NCBI GenBank assembly: GCA_963377175.1
Contig: CAUJNA010000453.1
Location: 1-64,000 of the forward strand
Length of the DNA: 64,000 nucleotides
Direction: 5' to 3'
DNA from: Effrenium voratum
Lineage: Eukaryota; Sar; Dinophyceae; Suessiales; Symbiodiniaceae
This document shows, piece after piece, positions 1 through 11,924 of the stretch. Made by a program: the position numbers and the translations under genes. The notes beneath the pieces are model-generated. The model had not been told where the DNA came from. It saw only the letters and a program-made list of their open reading frames with translations, and did not search any database. The stretch's first letter is position 1. Each line of letters begins with the position of its first letter.

Positions 1-3000
1 TCGGTTGTCCAGAAATGGGGGCCCCCCTTTTGGTATCTTTCGGTTGTCCAGAAATGGGGGAGCCCCTGTTGGTATCTTTTGGTTGTCCAGAAATCGGGGA
101 GCCCCTGTTGGTATCGTTCGGTTGTCCAGAAATGGGGGCCCGGCTTGTGGTATCTTTGGGTTGTCCAGAAATGGGGGAGCTCCTGTTGGTATCTTTTGGT
201 TGTCCAGAAATGGGGCCCCCCGCTTTTGGCATCCTTTGGTTGTCCAGAAATGGGGGCGCCCCTGCTGGTATCTTTTGGTTTGGGGGAGCCCCTGTTGGTA
301 TCTTTTGGTTGTCCAGAAATGGGGGCCCGAGCCCCCGTTGGTATCTTTCGGTTGTCCGGAAATGGGGGCCCCCCTTTGGTTGTCCAGAAATGGGGGAGCC
401 CCTGTTGGTATCTTTTGGTTGTCCAGAAATCGGGGAGCCCCTGGGTTGTCCAGAAATGGGGGCCCGGCTTGTGGTATCTTTTGGTTGTCCAGAAATTGGG
501 GAGCCCCTGTTGGTATCCTTTGGTTGTCCAGAAATGGGGGGCCGCTGTTGGTATCTTTCGGTTGTCCAGAAATGGGGGAGCCCCTGTTGGTATCTTTCGT
601 TGTCCGAAAATGGGGGCCCCACTTTTGGTATCTTTTGGTTGTCCAGAAACGGGGGAGTCGCTGTTGGTATCTTTGGTTGTCCAGAAATGGGGCCCCCGCT
701 TGTGGTATCTTTTGGTTGTCCAGAAATGGGGGAGCGCCTGTTGGTATCTTTCGGTTGTCCAGAAATGGCGGAGCCTCTGTTGGCATCTTTTGGTTGTCCA
801 GAAATGGGGGAGGTTGTCTTGGTATCTTTTGGTTGTCCAGAAATGGGGGAGCTCCTGTTGGTATCTTTTGGTTGTGCAGAAATGGGGGAGCCCCTGTTGG
901 AATCTTTTGGTTGTCCAGAAATGGGCGAGCCCCTGTTTGTATATTTTGGTTGTGCAGAAATGGGGGCCCCGCTAGTGGTATCTTTTGGTTGTCCAGAAAT
1001 GGGGGACTCTGTTGGTATCTTTTGGTTGTGCAGAAATGGGGGCCCCGCTAGTGGTATCTTTGGGTTGTCCAGAAATGGGGGAGCTCCTGTTGGTATCTTT
1101 TGGTTGTCCAGAAATGGGGCCCCCGCTTTTGGTATCTTTTGGTTCTCCAGAAATGGGGGAGCCCCTGTTGGTATCTCTTGGGGGAGCCCCTGTTGGTATC
1201 TTTTGGTTGTCCAGAAATGGGGGAGCTCCTGTTGGTATCTTTTGGTTGTGCAGAAATGGGGGAGCCCCTGTTGGAATCTTTTGGTTGTCCAGAAATGGGG
1301 GAGCCCCTGTTGGTATCTTTTTGTTACGTCCAGAAATGGGGGCCCCGCTTTTGGTATTTTTTGGTTGTCCGGAAATGGGGGGAGCCTTTATTGATCTTTT
1401 GGTTGTCCAGAAATGGGGCCCCCGCTTTTGGTATCTTTTGGTTGTCCAGAAATGGGGGCCCCGCTTTTGGTATCTTTTGGTTGTCCAGAAATGGGGGAGC
1501 CCCTGTTGGTATCTGCAGAAATGGGGGCCCCGCTTTTGGTATCTTTTGGTTCTCCAGAAATGGGGGAGCCCCTGTTGGTATCTTTTGGTTGTCCAGAAAT
1601 GGGGGCCCCGCTTTTGGTATCTTTTGGTTGTCCAGACATGGGGGAGCCCCTGGTATCTTTTGGTTGTCCAGAAATGGGGGAGCCCCTGTTGGTATCTTTT
1701 GGTTGTGCAGAAATGGGGGAGCCGCTGTTAGTATTTTTGGGTTGTCCAGAAATGGGGGAGCCGCTGTTAGTATCTTTTGGTTTTCCAGAAATGGGGGCCC
1801 CGCTGTTGGATCTTTTGGTTGTCCGGAAATGGGGGCCTCGCTTTTGGTATCTTTTGGTTCTCCAGAAATGGGGGAGCCCCTGTTATCTTTCGGTTGGGGG
1901 GCCCCGCTTTTGGTATCTTTTGGTTCTCCAGAAATGGGGGAGCCCCTGTTGGTATCTTTTGGTTGTCCGGAAATGGGGGGCCCCGCTTTTGGTATCTTTT
2001 GGTTCTCCAGAAATGGGGAAGCCCCGGTTATCTTTTGGTTGTCCGGAAATGGGGGCCCTGCTTTTGGTATCTTTTGGTTGCGTCCAGAAATGGGGGCCCC
2101 GCTTTGGGTATCTTTTGGTTGTCCAGACATGGGGGATCCCTTGTTGGTATCCGCAGAAATGAGGGCCCCGCTTTTGGTATCTTTTGGTTCTCCAGAAATG
2201 GGGGAGCCCCTGTTATCTTATCTTTTGGTTGTCCAGAAATGGGGCCCCGGCTTTTGGTATCTTTTGGTTCTCCAGAAATGGGGGAGCCCCTGTTGGTATC
2301 TTTTGGTTGTCCGGAAATGGGGGCCCCGCTTTTGGTATCTTTTGGTTCTCCAGAAATGGGGGAGCCCCTGTTATCTTGCGGTTGTCCGGAAATGGGGCCC
2401 CCGCTTTTGGTATCTTTTGGTTCTCCAGAAATGGGGGAGCCCCTGTTATCTTTTGGTTGTCCGGAAATGGGGGCCCCGCTTTTGGTATCTGTTGGTTCTC
2501 CAGAAATGGGGGAGCCCCTGTTCTCTTTTGGTTGTCCGGAAATGGGGGCCCCGCTTTTGGTATCTGTTGGTTCTCCAGAAATGGGGGAGCCCCTGTTATC
2601 TTTTGGTTGTCCGGAAATGGGGGCCCCGCTTTTGGTATCTTTTGGTTACGTCCAGAAATGGGGGCCCCGCTTTGGGTATCTTTTGGTTGTCCAGAAATGG
2701 GGGAGCCCTTGTTGGTATCCGCAGAAATGGGGGCCCCGCTTTTGGTATCTGTTGGTTCTCCAGAAATGGGGGAGCCCCTGTTATCTTTTGGTTGTCCGGA
2801 AATGGGGGCCCTGCTTTTGGTATCTTTTGGTTCTCCAGAAACGGGGGAGCCCCTGTTCTCTGTTGGTTGTCCGGAAAGGGGGCCCCCGCTTTTGGTATCT
2901 TTTGGTTCTCCCCAGAAATGCGGGCCCCGCTAGTGGTATCCTTGGGTTGTCCAGAAATGGGGGAGCTCCTGTTGGTATCTTTTGGTTGTCCAGAAATGGG

Positions 3001-3953
3001 GGCCCCGCGTTTGGTATCTTTTGGTTCTCCAGAAATGGGGGAGCCCCTGTTGGTTTCTTTGGTTCTCCAGAAATGGGGGAGCCCCTGTTGGTATCTTTTG
3101 GTTGTCCAGAAATGGGGGAGCCCCTGTTCTCTTTTGGTTGTCCGGAAATGGGGGCCCCGCTTTTGGTATCTTTTGGTTCTCCAGAAATGGGGGAGCCCCT
3201 GTTCTCTTTTGGTTGTCCGGAAATGGGGGCCCCGCTTTTGGTATCTTTTGGTTCTCCAGAAATGGGGGAGCCCCTGTTGGTATCTTTTGGTTGTCCGGAA
3301 ATGGGGGCCCCGCTTTTGGTATCTTTTGGTTCTCCAGAAATGGGGGAGCCCCTGTTCTCTTTTGGTTGTCCGGAAATGGGGCCCCCGTTTTTGGTATCTT
3401 TTGGTTCTCCAGAAATGGGGGAGCCCCTGTTCTCGATCTGTTGGTTGTCCGGAAATGGGGGCCCCGCTTTTGGTATCTTTTGGTTCTCCAGAAATGGGGG
3501 AGCCCCTGTTCTCTTTTGGTTGTCCGGAACTGGGGGCCCCGCTTTTGGTATCTTTTGGTTCTCCAGAAATGGGGGAGCCCCTGTTCTCTTTTGGTTGTCC
3601 GGAAATGGGGGCCCCGCTTTTGGTATCTTTTGGTTCTCCAGAAATGGGGGAGCCCCTGTTCTCTTTTGGTTGTCCGGAAATGGGGCCCCCGTTTTTGGTA
3701 TCTTTTGGTTCTCCAGAAATGGGGGAGCCCCTGTTCTCGATCTGTTGGTTGTCCGGAAATGGGGGCCCCGCTTTTGGTATCTTTTGGTTCTCCAGAAATG
3801 GGGGAGCCCCTGTTCTCTTTTGGTTGTCCGGAACTGGGGGCCCCGCTTTTGGTATCTTTTGGTTCTCCAGAAATGGGGGAGCCCCTGTTCTCTTTTGGTT
3901 GTCCGGAAATGGGGGCCCCGCTTTTGGTATCTTTTGGTTACGTCCAGAAATTG
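1..3953 (+). repeat. 39-bp tandem repeat array (about 100 copies)
   Basis: The unit is roughly GGTTGTCCAGAAATGGGGG followed by AGCCCCTGTTGGTATCTTTT, 39 bp long, with two main variants: one with GTCC and AGCCCCTGTTGG, the other with CTCC or GTCCGG and CCCCGCTTTTGG. Because 39 is a multiple of three and the unit lacks stops in several frames, the array is open over hundreds of codons in all three forward frames and in parts of the reverse strand, giving 13-residue periodic translations. Frequent deletions of single units or parts of units switch the frame. The array runs off the left edge of the window. I read it as a satellite and not as a coding repeat. Confidence 0.95.
1800..3930 (+). repeat. 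Higher-order 75-bp dimer zone of the 39-bp array
   Basis: In the right half the two unit variants alternate regularly: a 39-bp unit (GGTTGTCCGGAAATGGGGGC type) followed by a shortened 36-bp unit ending CCCCTGTTCTCTTTT or TTATCTTTT, giving a dimer of about 75 bp. The left half is mostly simple 39-bp monomers. A larger block is also duplicated: the rare junction CTGTTCTCGATCTGTTGG occurs near 3,428 and again about 303 bp later, that is after four dimers. Confidence 0.8.
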
Positions 3954-4194
3954 GGGGATTCCCCCTGTTGCTTGGTTTTCAAGGGCCACGACGTTCCAAA
4001 CGATGCATTCTTCGGGGGCTTCCGGGTCGCCGTGTGAGCTGAAGCTGCCAGGCGCAAGGCTTCCCCATGGGCTGCGCCACTGCGGGCAATCCGGAGCTGC
4101 GAGAGGCCCGCCTTTTGTCGCACCAGCGGGCGCGAATGCGGGTGGTTTCAGGGCTCCCAGGAGAACTTTCTCCTTGGATGGGTCGCGACATCAC
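3954..4194. other. Transition from satellite to unique DNA
   Basis: The last satellite unit decays at about 3,950 into unique sequence. A forward reading frame that is open in the array happens to stay open to 4,551, but nothing in this unique part is recognisable in that direction. Confidence 0.5.
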
Positions 4195-4500
4195 CTTTTG
4201 GAGCCCAGGACGCCCATGAAAGGAGAGTTTAATTTCGGTGTGATCTTTGAAGGGGAAACGTGGGGAAGCTTTTTGAATGATAACACGCACGCGCAGGTGG
4301 GCCTTTGCGGTAACCATGCCTACAGCGTGCTGGATGTGAGGGAAATCTTCGACACACGCTTCATGGGCAGGGACGGGCTTGGTCACAAATCTGGGCAAGA
4401 GCAGTGTATGGCGGATGATTTCTTGGGGGAGGGACAACTCGATGGAGCCAGGGCGGGTCAATTGCAGGCGGTACTGAATCAAGATATGCAGATAGATCTC
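4195..4500 (-). CDS. Candidate internal exon, unrecognised protein
   Basis: On the minus strand a 102-codon open segment lies between a plausible acceptor (CACAAG before GAGATC, at 4,501-4,503) and a plausible donor (AAAAG before GTGATG, at 4,192-4,195). The translation begins EIYLHILIQYRLQL and contains LPRFVTKPVPAHEACVEDF and RVRVIIQKASPRFPF. It has a natural residue mix and third positions rich in G and C. I do not recognise the family. The opposite strand is also open here, so the coding strand is not certain. No neighbouring exon could be joined with confidence; upstream exons would lie at higher coordinates. Confidence 0.35.
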
Positions 4501-4639
4501 CTTGTGTCTCAAGTCCATGTGTCATCCAATCTCCGGGTGGGCTCCCCGTAGGCAATATACTTTCGATACCGAAACTTCTTCCAGCAATTAGATCCAGTGT
4601 GGGGTCCTAGCATAGCCTAATGCCCCGCAGCTTGAAGGT

Positions 4640-4790
4640 AGTACACTTGCACTGAAATTTATGATCTTCGAGCAGGAACTGCCAAAGCGTTCTTCGCACA
4701 CAGACTTGTACTGAAAAGTAGCAATTCTCAAGCGGGAGCTGCCCATGGGACTTCGCATAGTTCACTTGAACTGCACATCCGCTCGAGTAG
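4640..4790 (+). repeat. Degenerate tandem repeat, GAGCTGCCAAAGTGTACTT family, locus 1
   Basis: About two and a half diverged copies of a unit of roughly 60-66 bp containing TGTACTGAAAAGTAGCAATT, then GAGCnGGAGCTGCCAAAGnG, then TTCGCAnAC. The same unit recurs at 5,680-5,880 and 53,285-53,520. Confidence 0.6.
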
Positions 4791-5679
4791 ACGTCCACGT
4801 ACCTGCAGACGTCTCGTGCTTGCGTAGGCACCCTTTGCAACGGCATAGGCTTGCGGAGGCTTCCACGCAGGTGCCCGAGTGTATAGGCCCTGAGGCACAA
4901 AATAAGGCCTCATGTGCTACAGTTGTAGCGGAAAAACAACCTCATCAGGCGGTAGTTTCGGGTTACATAGCAGATATGTTTGAGGTTGGGCATCATGGTG
5001 TTGCCCTTGTATAGGTATGATTGGCTTCCGTATGGGAAAATGACCACCAAACGCTCCCGATCAAAGTTCATTCTCTTTAGCTGCTGCCTTTTTTCCGCAG
5101 GAATTGGGCTACGGCGGCGCGCAGGAGGCAGTCTGCCAGCTGCCGAAGAAATAAGCAACTCACTCCTTGCTTAGGATGGGATGGTGCGCCTGCTGCGCAT
5201 CCGAAATCCACATGGTGTTGGCAGATGCCCCAAAGAGATGTGCTCTCCCTCATGTCTTGCTTCTCTGTTGCCAAGGTGAGTGGAACGGCGAATGGAGCTC
5301 GAGTCTTGAAAGTACGTGCGCAGGCGTTGCATGAATGAATGAGGCGGTGTGTCATGCATTTGAACACGGCTGCTTGACGAATGAAACACACGAGTAAATT
5401 TTAAGCATCATGTCACAGGGCTTTGCCATTGATCTTCATTGCCGCAAAAAGCTCATTCTTCTGTTCGGCATCTAGGGTGTCGAGACTCTCAGCTTAGGTG
5501 ACAAGTCGACTGAGTGGACCGAAAGCCTCTCCAGCTGCATAGCTGCATTGGGCATGCATGTGGCATGCGAGGAAGGGGCCGAACAGTGGCCCCTTTGTGG
5601 GAGATGAAGGGAACACCATTTATGTTGGCCTCAACAGCTCCGCGATGGACCGAGCATACGGTGGACGGTGCTGATACTA
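4791..5679. other. Intergenic, nothing recognised
   Basis: Short overlapping open frames on both strands, none with a recognisable domain or a convincing splice frame. Confidence 0.5.
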
Positions 5680-5880
5680 AAAGTTGAACTTCGCTTGTAC
5701 TATGTTGTACTGAGAAGTCGTCATACTCCAGCTGCTGGAGTTGCCCAAGTGTACTTCGTCTATTGCGTGCTACGCAGTTACTCAACAAGTGCAATGTTCC
5801 GGCTGGAGCTGCCAAAGTCCCCCGTCGCGCTCTAAGCTTGCGATGAACCGTTGCGATTGGAGCTGCCAAAGTGTACTCTG
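5680..5880 (+). repeat. Degenerate tandem repeat, GAGCTGCCAAAGTGTACTT family, locus 2
   Basis: Three to four diverged copies of the unit seen at 4,640-4,790, recognisable by CTGGAGCTGCCAAAG, GTGTACTTCGT and TGTACTGAGAAGT. The short open frames here follow the repeat. Confidence 0.6.
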
Positions 5881-7170
5881 CAGCTTCTTTGTTTCCCGTG
5901 CAAAAGAGTGGCTTTGTAAAGAAAGGCAACGGAGCTCGCGAAGGATGGGTTTGTTTTGGAAGATATTGTTCCCAGGGCAAGGAATTTCAGCCACTCGCCA
6001 TGCACATGTTCATTTGCTTTGCAGATCATGATTTTGGCCATGTAAAGCTTTGTCAGCATGCTATGAACCGAGGTGATTTGGGGTGCACTGGAGTCCAGAG
6101 CTTGGTCGTCAACCCTGCTGCACGGAATTTGCTGCTGCCGTTTGAGCGCAGAGTCAAACGATGCGCGCGAAGCTAAACGGTTGTCGTGGACAGTGCCTGA
6201 CACTGCCATTTTCAGGTTGATGACGGCACCTTTTGGATGGACTATACTCATTTTCTTATGGCGTTCCAGGCGCGACAGCTTGACTGCACCAGCCACAGAG
6301 GTCAAGACAGTGAGTCCATCATGTCAAAAAAATACTAATGGCTTACGGCATCATTCCCTCGAGACAAAACGGAAATCATTCCATGTGGTGTGACGATTTT
6401 GCACATAGGCACTCTTGCAAGAGTTCCTTGCAGGTTGTCGATGTGTGTGCTTGTCTCAGTACAGCCATCTTTGGAGGGCCGGTCTCATGGCGGCATGAAG
6501 CATGGGGCTGACCGCCTGCACCGGGTAGAGTCACGGAGTTGGGGGCAAGTTTTTAACGGACTCACCTATTGGGAAACCGAGCTCACTTTTGATGAAGGTC
6601 GAAAATAGAAGTTCCCTTAGTCCCAGGAGCGAAGTATGGTAGTTTGCCCAACGCCCGTCATGGAAGAGCTTCGCTTGCGTGAGTTTGAGGCTTGGCGCAT
6701 CGCGGCTGGCATGCTGCCAGCTTCCAGAATGCCTTCTGTGCCAAGTCCTCGGGCAGCCGCATTTGCAAGGACTGCCAGTGGCCGCCTGCCGTTTTCGTAC
6801 GCGGCTGTTTCACTTTTGCTACATGTGTCTTGGTGTGCAAGTATGGTGCTGATGTTCAACTTTGTGGACGTCGTGCTGCCAATATCTAGTTACCTCTCTG
6901 GTAGCAAGCTAAGATTCACAGGCTTTGACATCAGTGCCGCAGACCTGCACAGAAGGAAAACAGAAAGAATTGGGGGGCCTGATTGTTTATTTGGATGACT
7001 CCTTTGATGCCAATAGGTGGCAGGTACAGTTCAAACAACGCCTGCATCGTAGTCGTCATCAACACCATTGGCAACAGTCCGGATGCATTGCTCAGCTCTT
7101 TAGCATCGCAGACACTTTGCCGTCTTGATGCATTCCAAGGGCAACTGTGTTGAACTCAGCAATGCCAACA
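5881..7170. other. Intergenic, nothing recognised
   Basis: Several open frames of 70-160 codons overlap on opposite strands (for example around 6,617-6,998), with no recognisable domain. I cannot tell exon from chance here. Confidence 0.4.
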
Positions 7171-7177
7171 ACTAGTT

Positions 7178-7459
7178 TTGAAGCTTTATCATTTGGAGCA
7201 CATTGCGTCTCCCAATGACTACAGCTTAGCCGCCCACAGAGCCGTGCAATCCGACTATTGTCTCAGACCAGATTGGCTAGACGCCATGAGTTTTGTGCAC
7301 TGGCGTGACTACAATCATGCTCTTCACCCGCGCCTACGCATTCACACACGGACGGCCTGCGTCTCAACGCGGTATGAATTAAGAATTCTCCAGGCCCTTT
7401 GCAACATGGGATGCTGGCGCACAACTCACAGAGCATATATTCACAACTTTGTGTGCTAA
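7178..7459 (+). CDS. Open frame, possible exon, unrecognised
   Basis: A 93-codon open frame whose better-looking part starts near HIASPNDYSLAAHRA and includes MSFVHWRDYNHALHPRLRI and RYELRILQALCNMGCW, ending at a TAA. The residue composition (Trp, His, Tyr, Arg spread evenly) and C/G-leaning third positions are compatible with coding sequence. No domain is recognised, and the nominal start lacks upstream support, so a true exon may begin inside it. Confidence 0.3.
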   Translation: MKLYHLEHIASPNDYSLAAHRAVQSDYCLRPDWLDAMSFVHWRDYNHALHPRLRIHTRTACVSTRYELRILQALCNMGCWRTTHRAYIHNFVC

Positions 7460-7872
7460 CGTTATTGGTTGCGAATCAAAGCGTAGGGCACCGGCTTAGA
7501 GCCACGTCTGGATGTGGCTTCGACGTTTGGCAGGGGATCTAATACTAGTGCACAGAACGTCAAATGCACTATGAAGGCAAAGCGCATGCTGCAGATATGT
7601 GCAATTCGCTTGCAATGGGAACAGCTCTTTTAAGCCAGTGTTTTGGAGGATCAGCTCAGTGTAGTTGAGACATGCTGTCCTCCCACGCTCTTGTCAGTGG
7701 CTTCCAATGTTTGACGGGAGCAGCTGACAAAATTACTTTTGTCTATTAAGTCTATTGCTACTTCAGAGAGGACATGGGGGCCTGGCACCTGGCCCACAAA
7801 AACGGAAAGGGGGGTTACCCTGTTCACCTCGGAAAGGGAAACCAAAAGGAAAGCGCAATCCCCGAGTATAAA

Positions 7873-7951
7873 GCCACCAGGGGTCCGCAGGTTTTAGTCC
7901 TTGGTTCCATTTACCAGGGCCCCATTGTGGTTATGTTTTTGACCCACAGCC
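7873..7951 (+). mobile_element. Short TIR element, family A, right part
   Basis: Carries the family A body (CACCAGGGGTCCGCAGG, TTTTAGTCCTTGGTTCCATT, TACCAGGGCCCCATT) and the right terminus TTTTTGACCCACAGCC. A matching left terminus is not clear, so the copy is truncated or decayed. Confidence 0.6.
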
Positions 7952-8125
7952 ACACTTGTCCTCTTGGTTTTTGCCGTTTTGTCCGACGAATCGAGCGGCA
8001 GTACATGTACGAGCTGCGCTGTGAGCGGGCCACGGTACTCTATGCCATGGCCTTGCAGCCCACCAAACGAGGCTGGGCGAAAGAATCCCAGAGACAGGGG
8101 TCACTCAAAAAAGAGAAACTCAATT

Positions 8126-8221
8126 GGTATGGGTTAAAATTAAACCGCCAGAAAAGCCACAGGTTTTAGCAATTGTTTCCATTTACCAGGGTGCCATTTG
8201 GGTACCTTGTGACCCACAGCC
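8126..8221 (+). mobile_element. Short TIR element, family A
   Basis: Left terminus GGTATGGGTTAAAATT and right terminus TTGTGACCCACAGCC are imperfect inverted repeats enclosing the family A body (CCACAGGTTTTAGCAATTG, TTTCCATTTACCAGGGTGCC). The flanks AATT and AAAT are similar but not identical, so the target duplication is weak in this copy. Confidence 0.65.
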
Positions 8222-9160
8222 AAATGAACACCACTCGGTTTTTTGCGGAGGCCCTGAATTTTGAGGGTTGATGGAGTTAGCACCTAGACTCGATCGGGAT
8301 GCGGAATCAATCTTGATCGGGTTTGATCGGGGAATGAGAAATGGAATGTCCCACTCAACCATCCAGCTGGTGGTTTCCTTTAACGGATCCCTGGGGGTTG
8401 TAGGTTCCTTCCAACGTTATACTGGTGGTTGATCCAAATGCTCATTCATCGTTGGTGGGCAGGGGCAGGGTCCAAGCATGAACCTTCATTTTATGACCGC
8501 CATTAGTGCCAGTGCCGTGTTGTGTTGTTTCTCTGACTGGCTCCCATTTTTCGTTTGGGCAGCTCTGGCAAATTCCAGGGACCAGGTGTCAACGAGTGTG
8601 AACGTAACACCGTGAACAACGTTTTTTTTTTTTTTTTTTTCTCGGAGCCTCAAAACAAGGAACTAGACTCAGGGAAACTTGTGCGTTTTAATTTGTTGAC
8701 TGCTAAAGTGTTGGGGACGGGGTCCGCTTTTCATGCCAGTGAGGGCGTGTCGTTTTTCTTGGCAAGGCGCCTGGTGCAGGGAAGACCGCAAGAAGAGCTA
8801 CAAACCTGGCAATGCACTGAGCATGCACTTCGCATGTGTGCCATGGTCAAATAGCATCTGTGTACGTTAGGTTGTGTAGGGATGGATGATCATGGCCCCC
8901 TTAGTAGAAGGAAAAACAGACAAGCATGACAAGGATTCTATGAGAACCACGACCAGGGCCCACATTAGTTCTTGATCATGGCTTGTGTGGGCACCAGGCG
9001 ATGTCAGCTTGCTTCTTTTGCGTCTCAGCCGTTGCCCCAGCTGCAAGTTTACGAAAGCTTTGCTTCATGAAAACAATGCATGTGCTGAACTCTGTCAACA
9101 CCACATCTCAGAGGATGTTGCCAGCAAAAATACATCTACACGCAGCAAGCCTTGAGCCGC
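8222..9160. other. Intergenic; T-tract at 8,622-8,640
   Basis: No gene seen. A run of 19 T lies at 8,622-8,640. The stretch 8,350-8,470 has short inverted pieces around CAACCA and TGGTGGTTG that may be a decayed element. Confidence 0.5.
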
Positions 9161-9164
9161 AAGC

Positions 9165-9326
9165 ATGCTGTTCATCATTGCACAGACGAGAGGCATGCTG
9201 TCACACCTAGACGAGGGAGAGAACCGCAGTCGGCATGTGTTCTGCATTCTGCTTGGGCTCGTTTACGAGCAGGTCAAGTTGCAGATCATTTTGTTGCTCA
9301 TGTTTCAGTATCCTGCCGGCCATTGA
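9165..9326 (+). CDS. Small hydrophobic open frame (53 codons), possible exon
   Basis: ATG to TGA frame starting MLFIIAQTRGML and continuing HLDEGENRSRHVFCILLGL and then VYEQVKLQIILLLMFQYPAGH. The second half is hydrophobic enough to be a membrane segment. Another forward frame is open across the same bases, so this is only a candidate. No family recognised. Confidence 0.25.
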   Translation: MLFIIAQTRGMLSHLDEGENRSRHVFCILLGLVYEQVKLQIILLLMFQYPAGH

Positions 9327-9329
9327 ACA

Positions 9330-10149
9330 GTGTCACTGAGAGATTCAACGTCCAAACATGGCAGAGAGGCTCAGGCATTGGCCAGGTTCCCTCGGGACCT
9401 GCCCGGCATGCGTTACTTTCCCTGATCGCTTCACTGCACCGTTGGGATAAAGTTGCATTTGATGTCAGCAGATTGCCCTTCAAGCTTAATTTCTTGCCGC
9501 GAGACTTTGCGAATGGACCCTGCCGCGATTGTCAAGATCTAGTCCCGGTCAACAGTTTCCATGCAAGGTCCAGACGGGAACTTCGAGCAGGCGGTTTGTG
9601 ATTGGCAACCGGCTGCCTGAGATTTGGATCCCCCGAACATTGCAAGAACCCAAGCCTTTAAGTAAGCGGCGAGCAAAAGAGCAGTTGTTTTTTGGGTGTG
9701 TTTCAGACGTCTTCTGTTTGCACCCACCCGATCAGCGTGCGCGACTCGATCGGCAGGTGGTCGGAGGAAACTTTTTCTGCGCGGACATCATGGCAAGGCG
9801 CTGCGTTGAGGCGCGTACGACCAGTAATTTGAGCCATCAAACCCCAAGGGTGGTGCCCTTGAGTACCACGTTGCCCAGGTTATGTGACTGCGGCTGAGCC
9901 GCAAACACTAAATGCGTCGACGCAAGCTCCACGGCCCCCCGTTTTGTTTCACAGAACATTAAATGATATTAAATGTGTGTGTGTGTGTATTTGTTTTGAT
10001 GGTACCTTTTTCGCCTGGACCTGGAGTTTCAAGGACGACCACCATTTTGGGAGTCCAACTCCCACACACACACACACAAGCAGTCACATCTGCAAGTTTA
10101 CGAAGGCCAAGCTGGCCCCGGACCAGCGCTACCTGTTGATCCCTCAGTC
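9330..10149. other. Intergenic with short GT and AC runs
   Basis: Nothing recognisable as a gene. A (GT)n run near 9,975-9,988 and an (AC)n run near 10,064-10,078 lie about 90 bp apart as complementary dinucleotides. Confidence 0.5.
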
Positions 10150-10273
10150 ACATTAGCCACAATCAAACCCGGGTAGATGAAGGCTGGTATGGGATAATCC
10201 CAACCATAAATGGGTGAAGCCGCCCTTTTAATTCTTTCCGTGGTTCGGGGTAGGAGGTTTTGATTCTGACTCA
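10150..10273 (+). mobile_element. Short inverted-end repeat, family B
   Basis: Begins with AATCAAACCCGGGTAGATGA and ends GGTTTTGATTCTGACTCAC; the ends are imperfect inverted repeats of type GAGTCAnAATCAAAACCCGG. The body shares ATCCCAACCATAAAT, CCGCC, TTAATTCTTT and GGTTCGGGGTAG with copies at 16,806, 25,331 and 50,897. Confidence 0.65.
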
Positions 10274-11638
10274 CATGGATTTTGGCAGCCGCCCGCCGGG
10301 CTAAGGCTAGCTGCGTTCTGCTTCGGTGCAGGACCTGTTGCGCATGGCGGAGAGGTGTGCTAGGGGTCTCAGGCTATGGCTTTTCCATCCTGCAGCACAG
10401 CTCATAGGTACGCAACAGTGCACCGTTCAAGATGCGGCTCTTTGCGTCCGAGCCGCTAGGCAGGGCACGTGTTTCAGTGACGAAATGGTCTGTCAAAGTC
10501 TTGTCTCTATTTCAGGCAAAAGAAACGCGCCAAATGGGCACCATGCACCATGAAAGAAGGATGCCGCAGAGAGTCACTGCAAGACGGCCTGATTTGAGAA
10601 AGTTCCCTTTCAAGGGGTCGGTTTTTGATGGCGAAGGGGTTGACGTACCTCCTTAGGCACCAACGGACCCTTGGATGTAGCCAGGCTCAAGAATCCAAAC
10701 TCACACACAATCCACAGGAATGTTTACCTTGGGCCCGAAGAAAATGACAAAGCCGCATCTCCCTACCAAGAAACCTTTGGGATGAACAAAGAACTTCTAT
10801 AAGGGTTGAGTCCCCGTTGGTTTTTAACCATCCTTCTTTTCAAGGATCCGTTTTCCCCCCTGTTTTTTGCTGGGTTTTGCGGGGTTTTCTAAGATCCGGA
10901 TCCCTAAGACTGGCAATGGAAGGTGCCCCGGGGCGATTTGGGGTACAGTCATATGAGTCATAGGTGTGCTTTTTAGGTTAGCGTGGTTAAAAGTAGAAGG
11001 CACTGGTTTAGATGGGTTTTATTCCATTTACCAGGGCCATCTATTTTTCCAAAAGGACACCTATGGGTACAGTCCTTGGAGCCAGGGGTTCGGTCCCTGG
11101 AGCCGGAGCGGCAGCCGCAGCTCACAGCCACGGCACTGCCTTGGGCTCAGTGACTTCCCCCCTGGGTCTCCAAAAGCCGAGGGTACCCTCCAAAAGACAC
11201 GCGCCAAAGGTCATTGCGATTTTTTGTTTGGGGTTGTCTCAACATTGGTGCGAAGATGGAATGGACCACAAAATGAATGGCGGATCATTGTTAGGAGATA
11301 CACGCACACGGGCGCTCTGGAGAATCTAGCAGGCAAAGACTGGCTGCCAAGCTGCCCTCTCTTTCCATCTTGGCCCCTCGACAGAGTTGCATTCACTATG
11401 TCCGCGCCAGTGCAACGGATACAGCTCAGGAGATCCTTACCATCAGAACAGCTCACTGGAACAACCTTGCGGTTCGATTCACGAAGGCATCCCATGCACA
11501 AAGCCAGGACTGGCCTGCATGCGGCGATCAGACCTCAGATTTCGCGCGAGGGAGTTCCAAGTGGCCCAAAACGGATTTCTTGCCATAGTAGGTGCTACTG
11601 GTTTCAAAATATCAGGGGGGTTGCAGCCCACATTGACA
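10274..11638. other. Gene-poor; decayed family A-like segment near 10,985-11,110
   Basis: Contains TTCCATTTACCAGGGCCATC and AAAAGGACACCTATGGGTAC, which resemble bodies of the short TIR elements, but without clear termini. A long open frame over 10,966-11,745 crosses these repeat remnants and is not taken as a gene. Confidence 0.45.
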
Positions 11639-11740
11639 TGGCTGTGGGTCAAAACCAATGGCCATTTTGGGGCAGGTGCACCACCCATTTTAGAACCTAT
11701 TTTAGTGGTTGGAGTTCACTGGGCGTATGGGATTCTAGTC
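11639..11740 (+). mobile_element. Short TIR element, family A2, left end preserved
   Basis: Starts GGCTGTGGGTCAAAACC and has the A2 body (CATTTTGGGGCAGGTGCACC, ACCCATTTTAGAACC, GGAGTTCACTGGG). The right terminus is eroded. The intact relative is at 23,952-24,070. Confidence 0.6.
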
Positions 11741-11924
11741 ACTGAGGTGTTTGACCTTGACAGCAGTTCCTGGGCGACGATTTCGGCGGCCGAAGCCTTG
11801 AGAAGCCGTTGGTCCGGTCCCATTTGTCCAAGGTGTATCCGTTGCATTGGGATCAGGAAGCCAAGTGAATCAAGAGTCCACGGAAAGGATTCCGGCCTGT
11901 TTCTCCCCCCTAAGACGAATCCCT

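Noticed and set aside
1100..4551. Open frames of 924-980 codons over the left array
   Set aside because: They follow a 39-bp unit that is open in all forward frames and partly in reverse, with frame switches at indels; the periodic translation is explained by the repeat.
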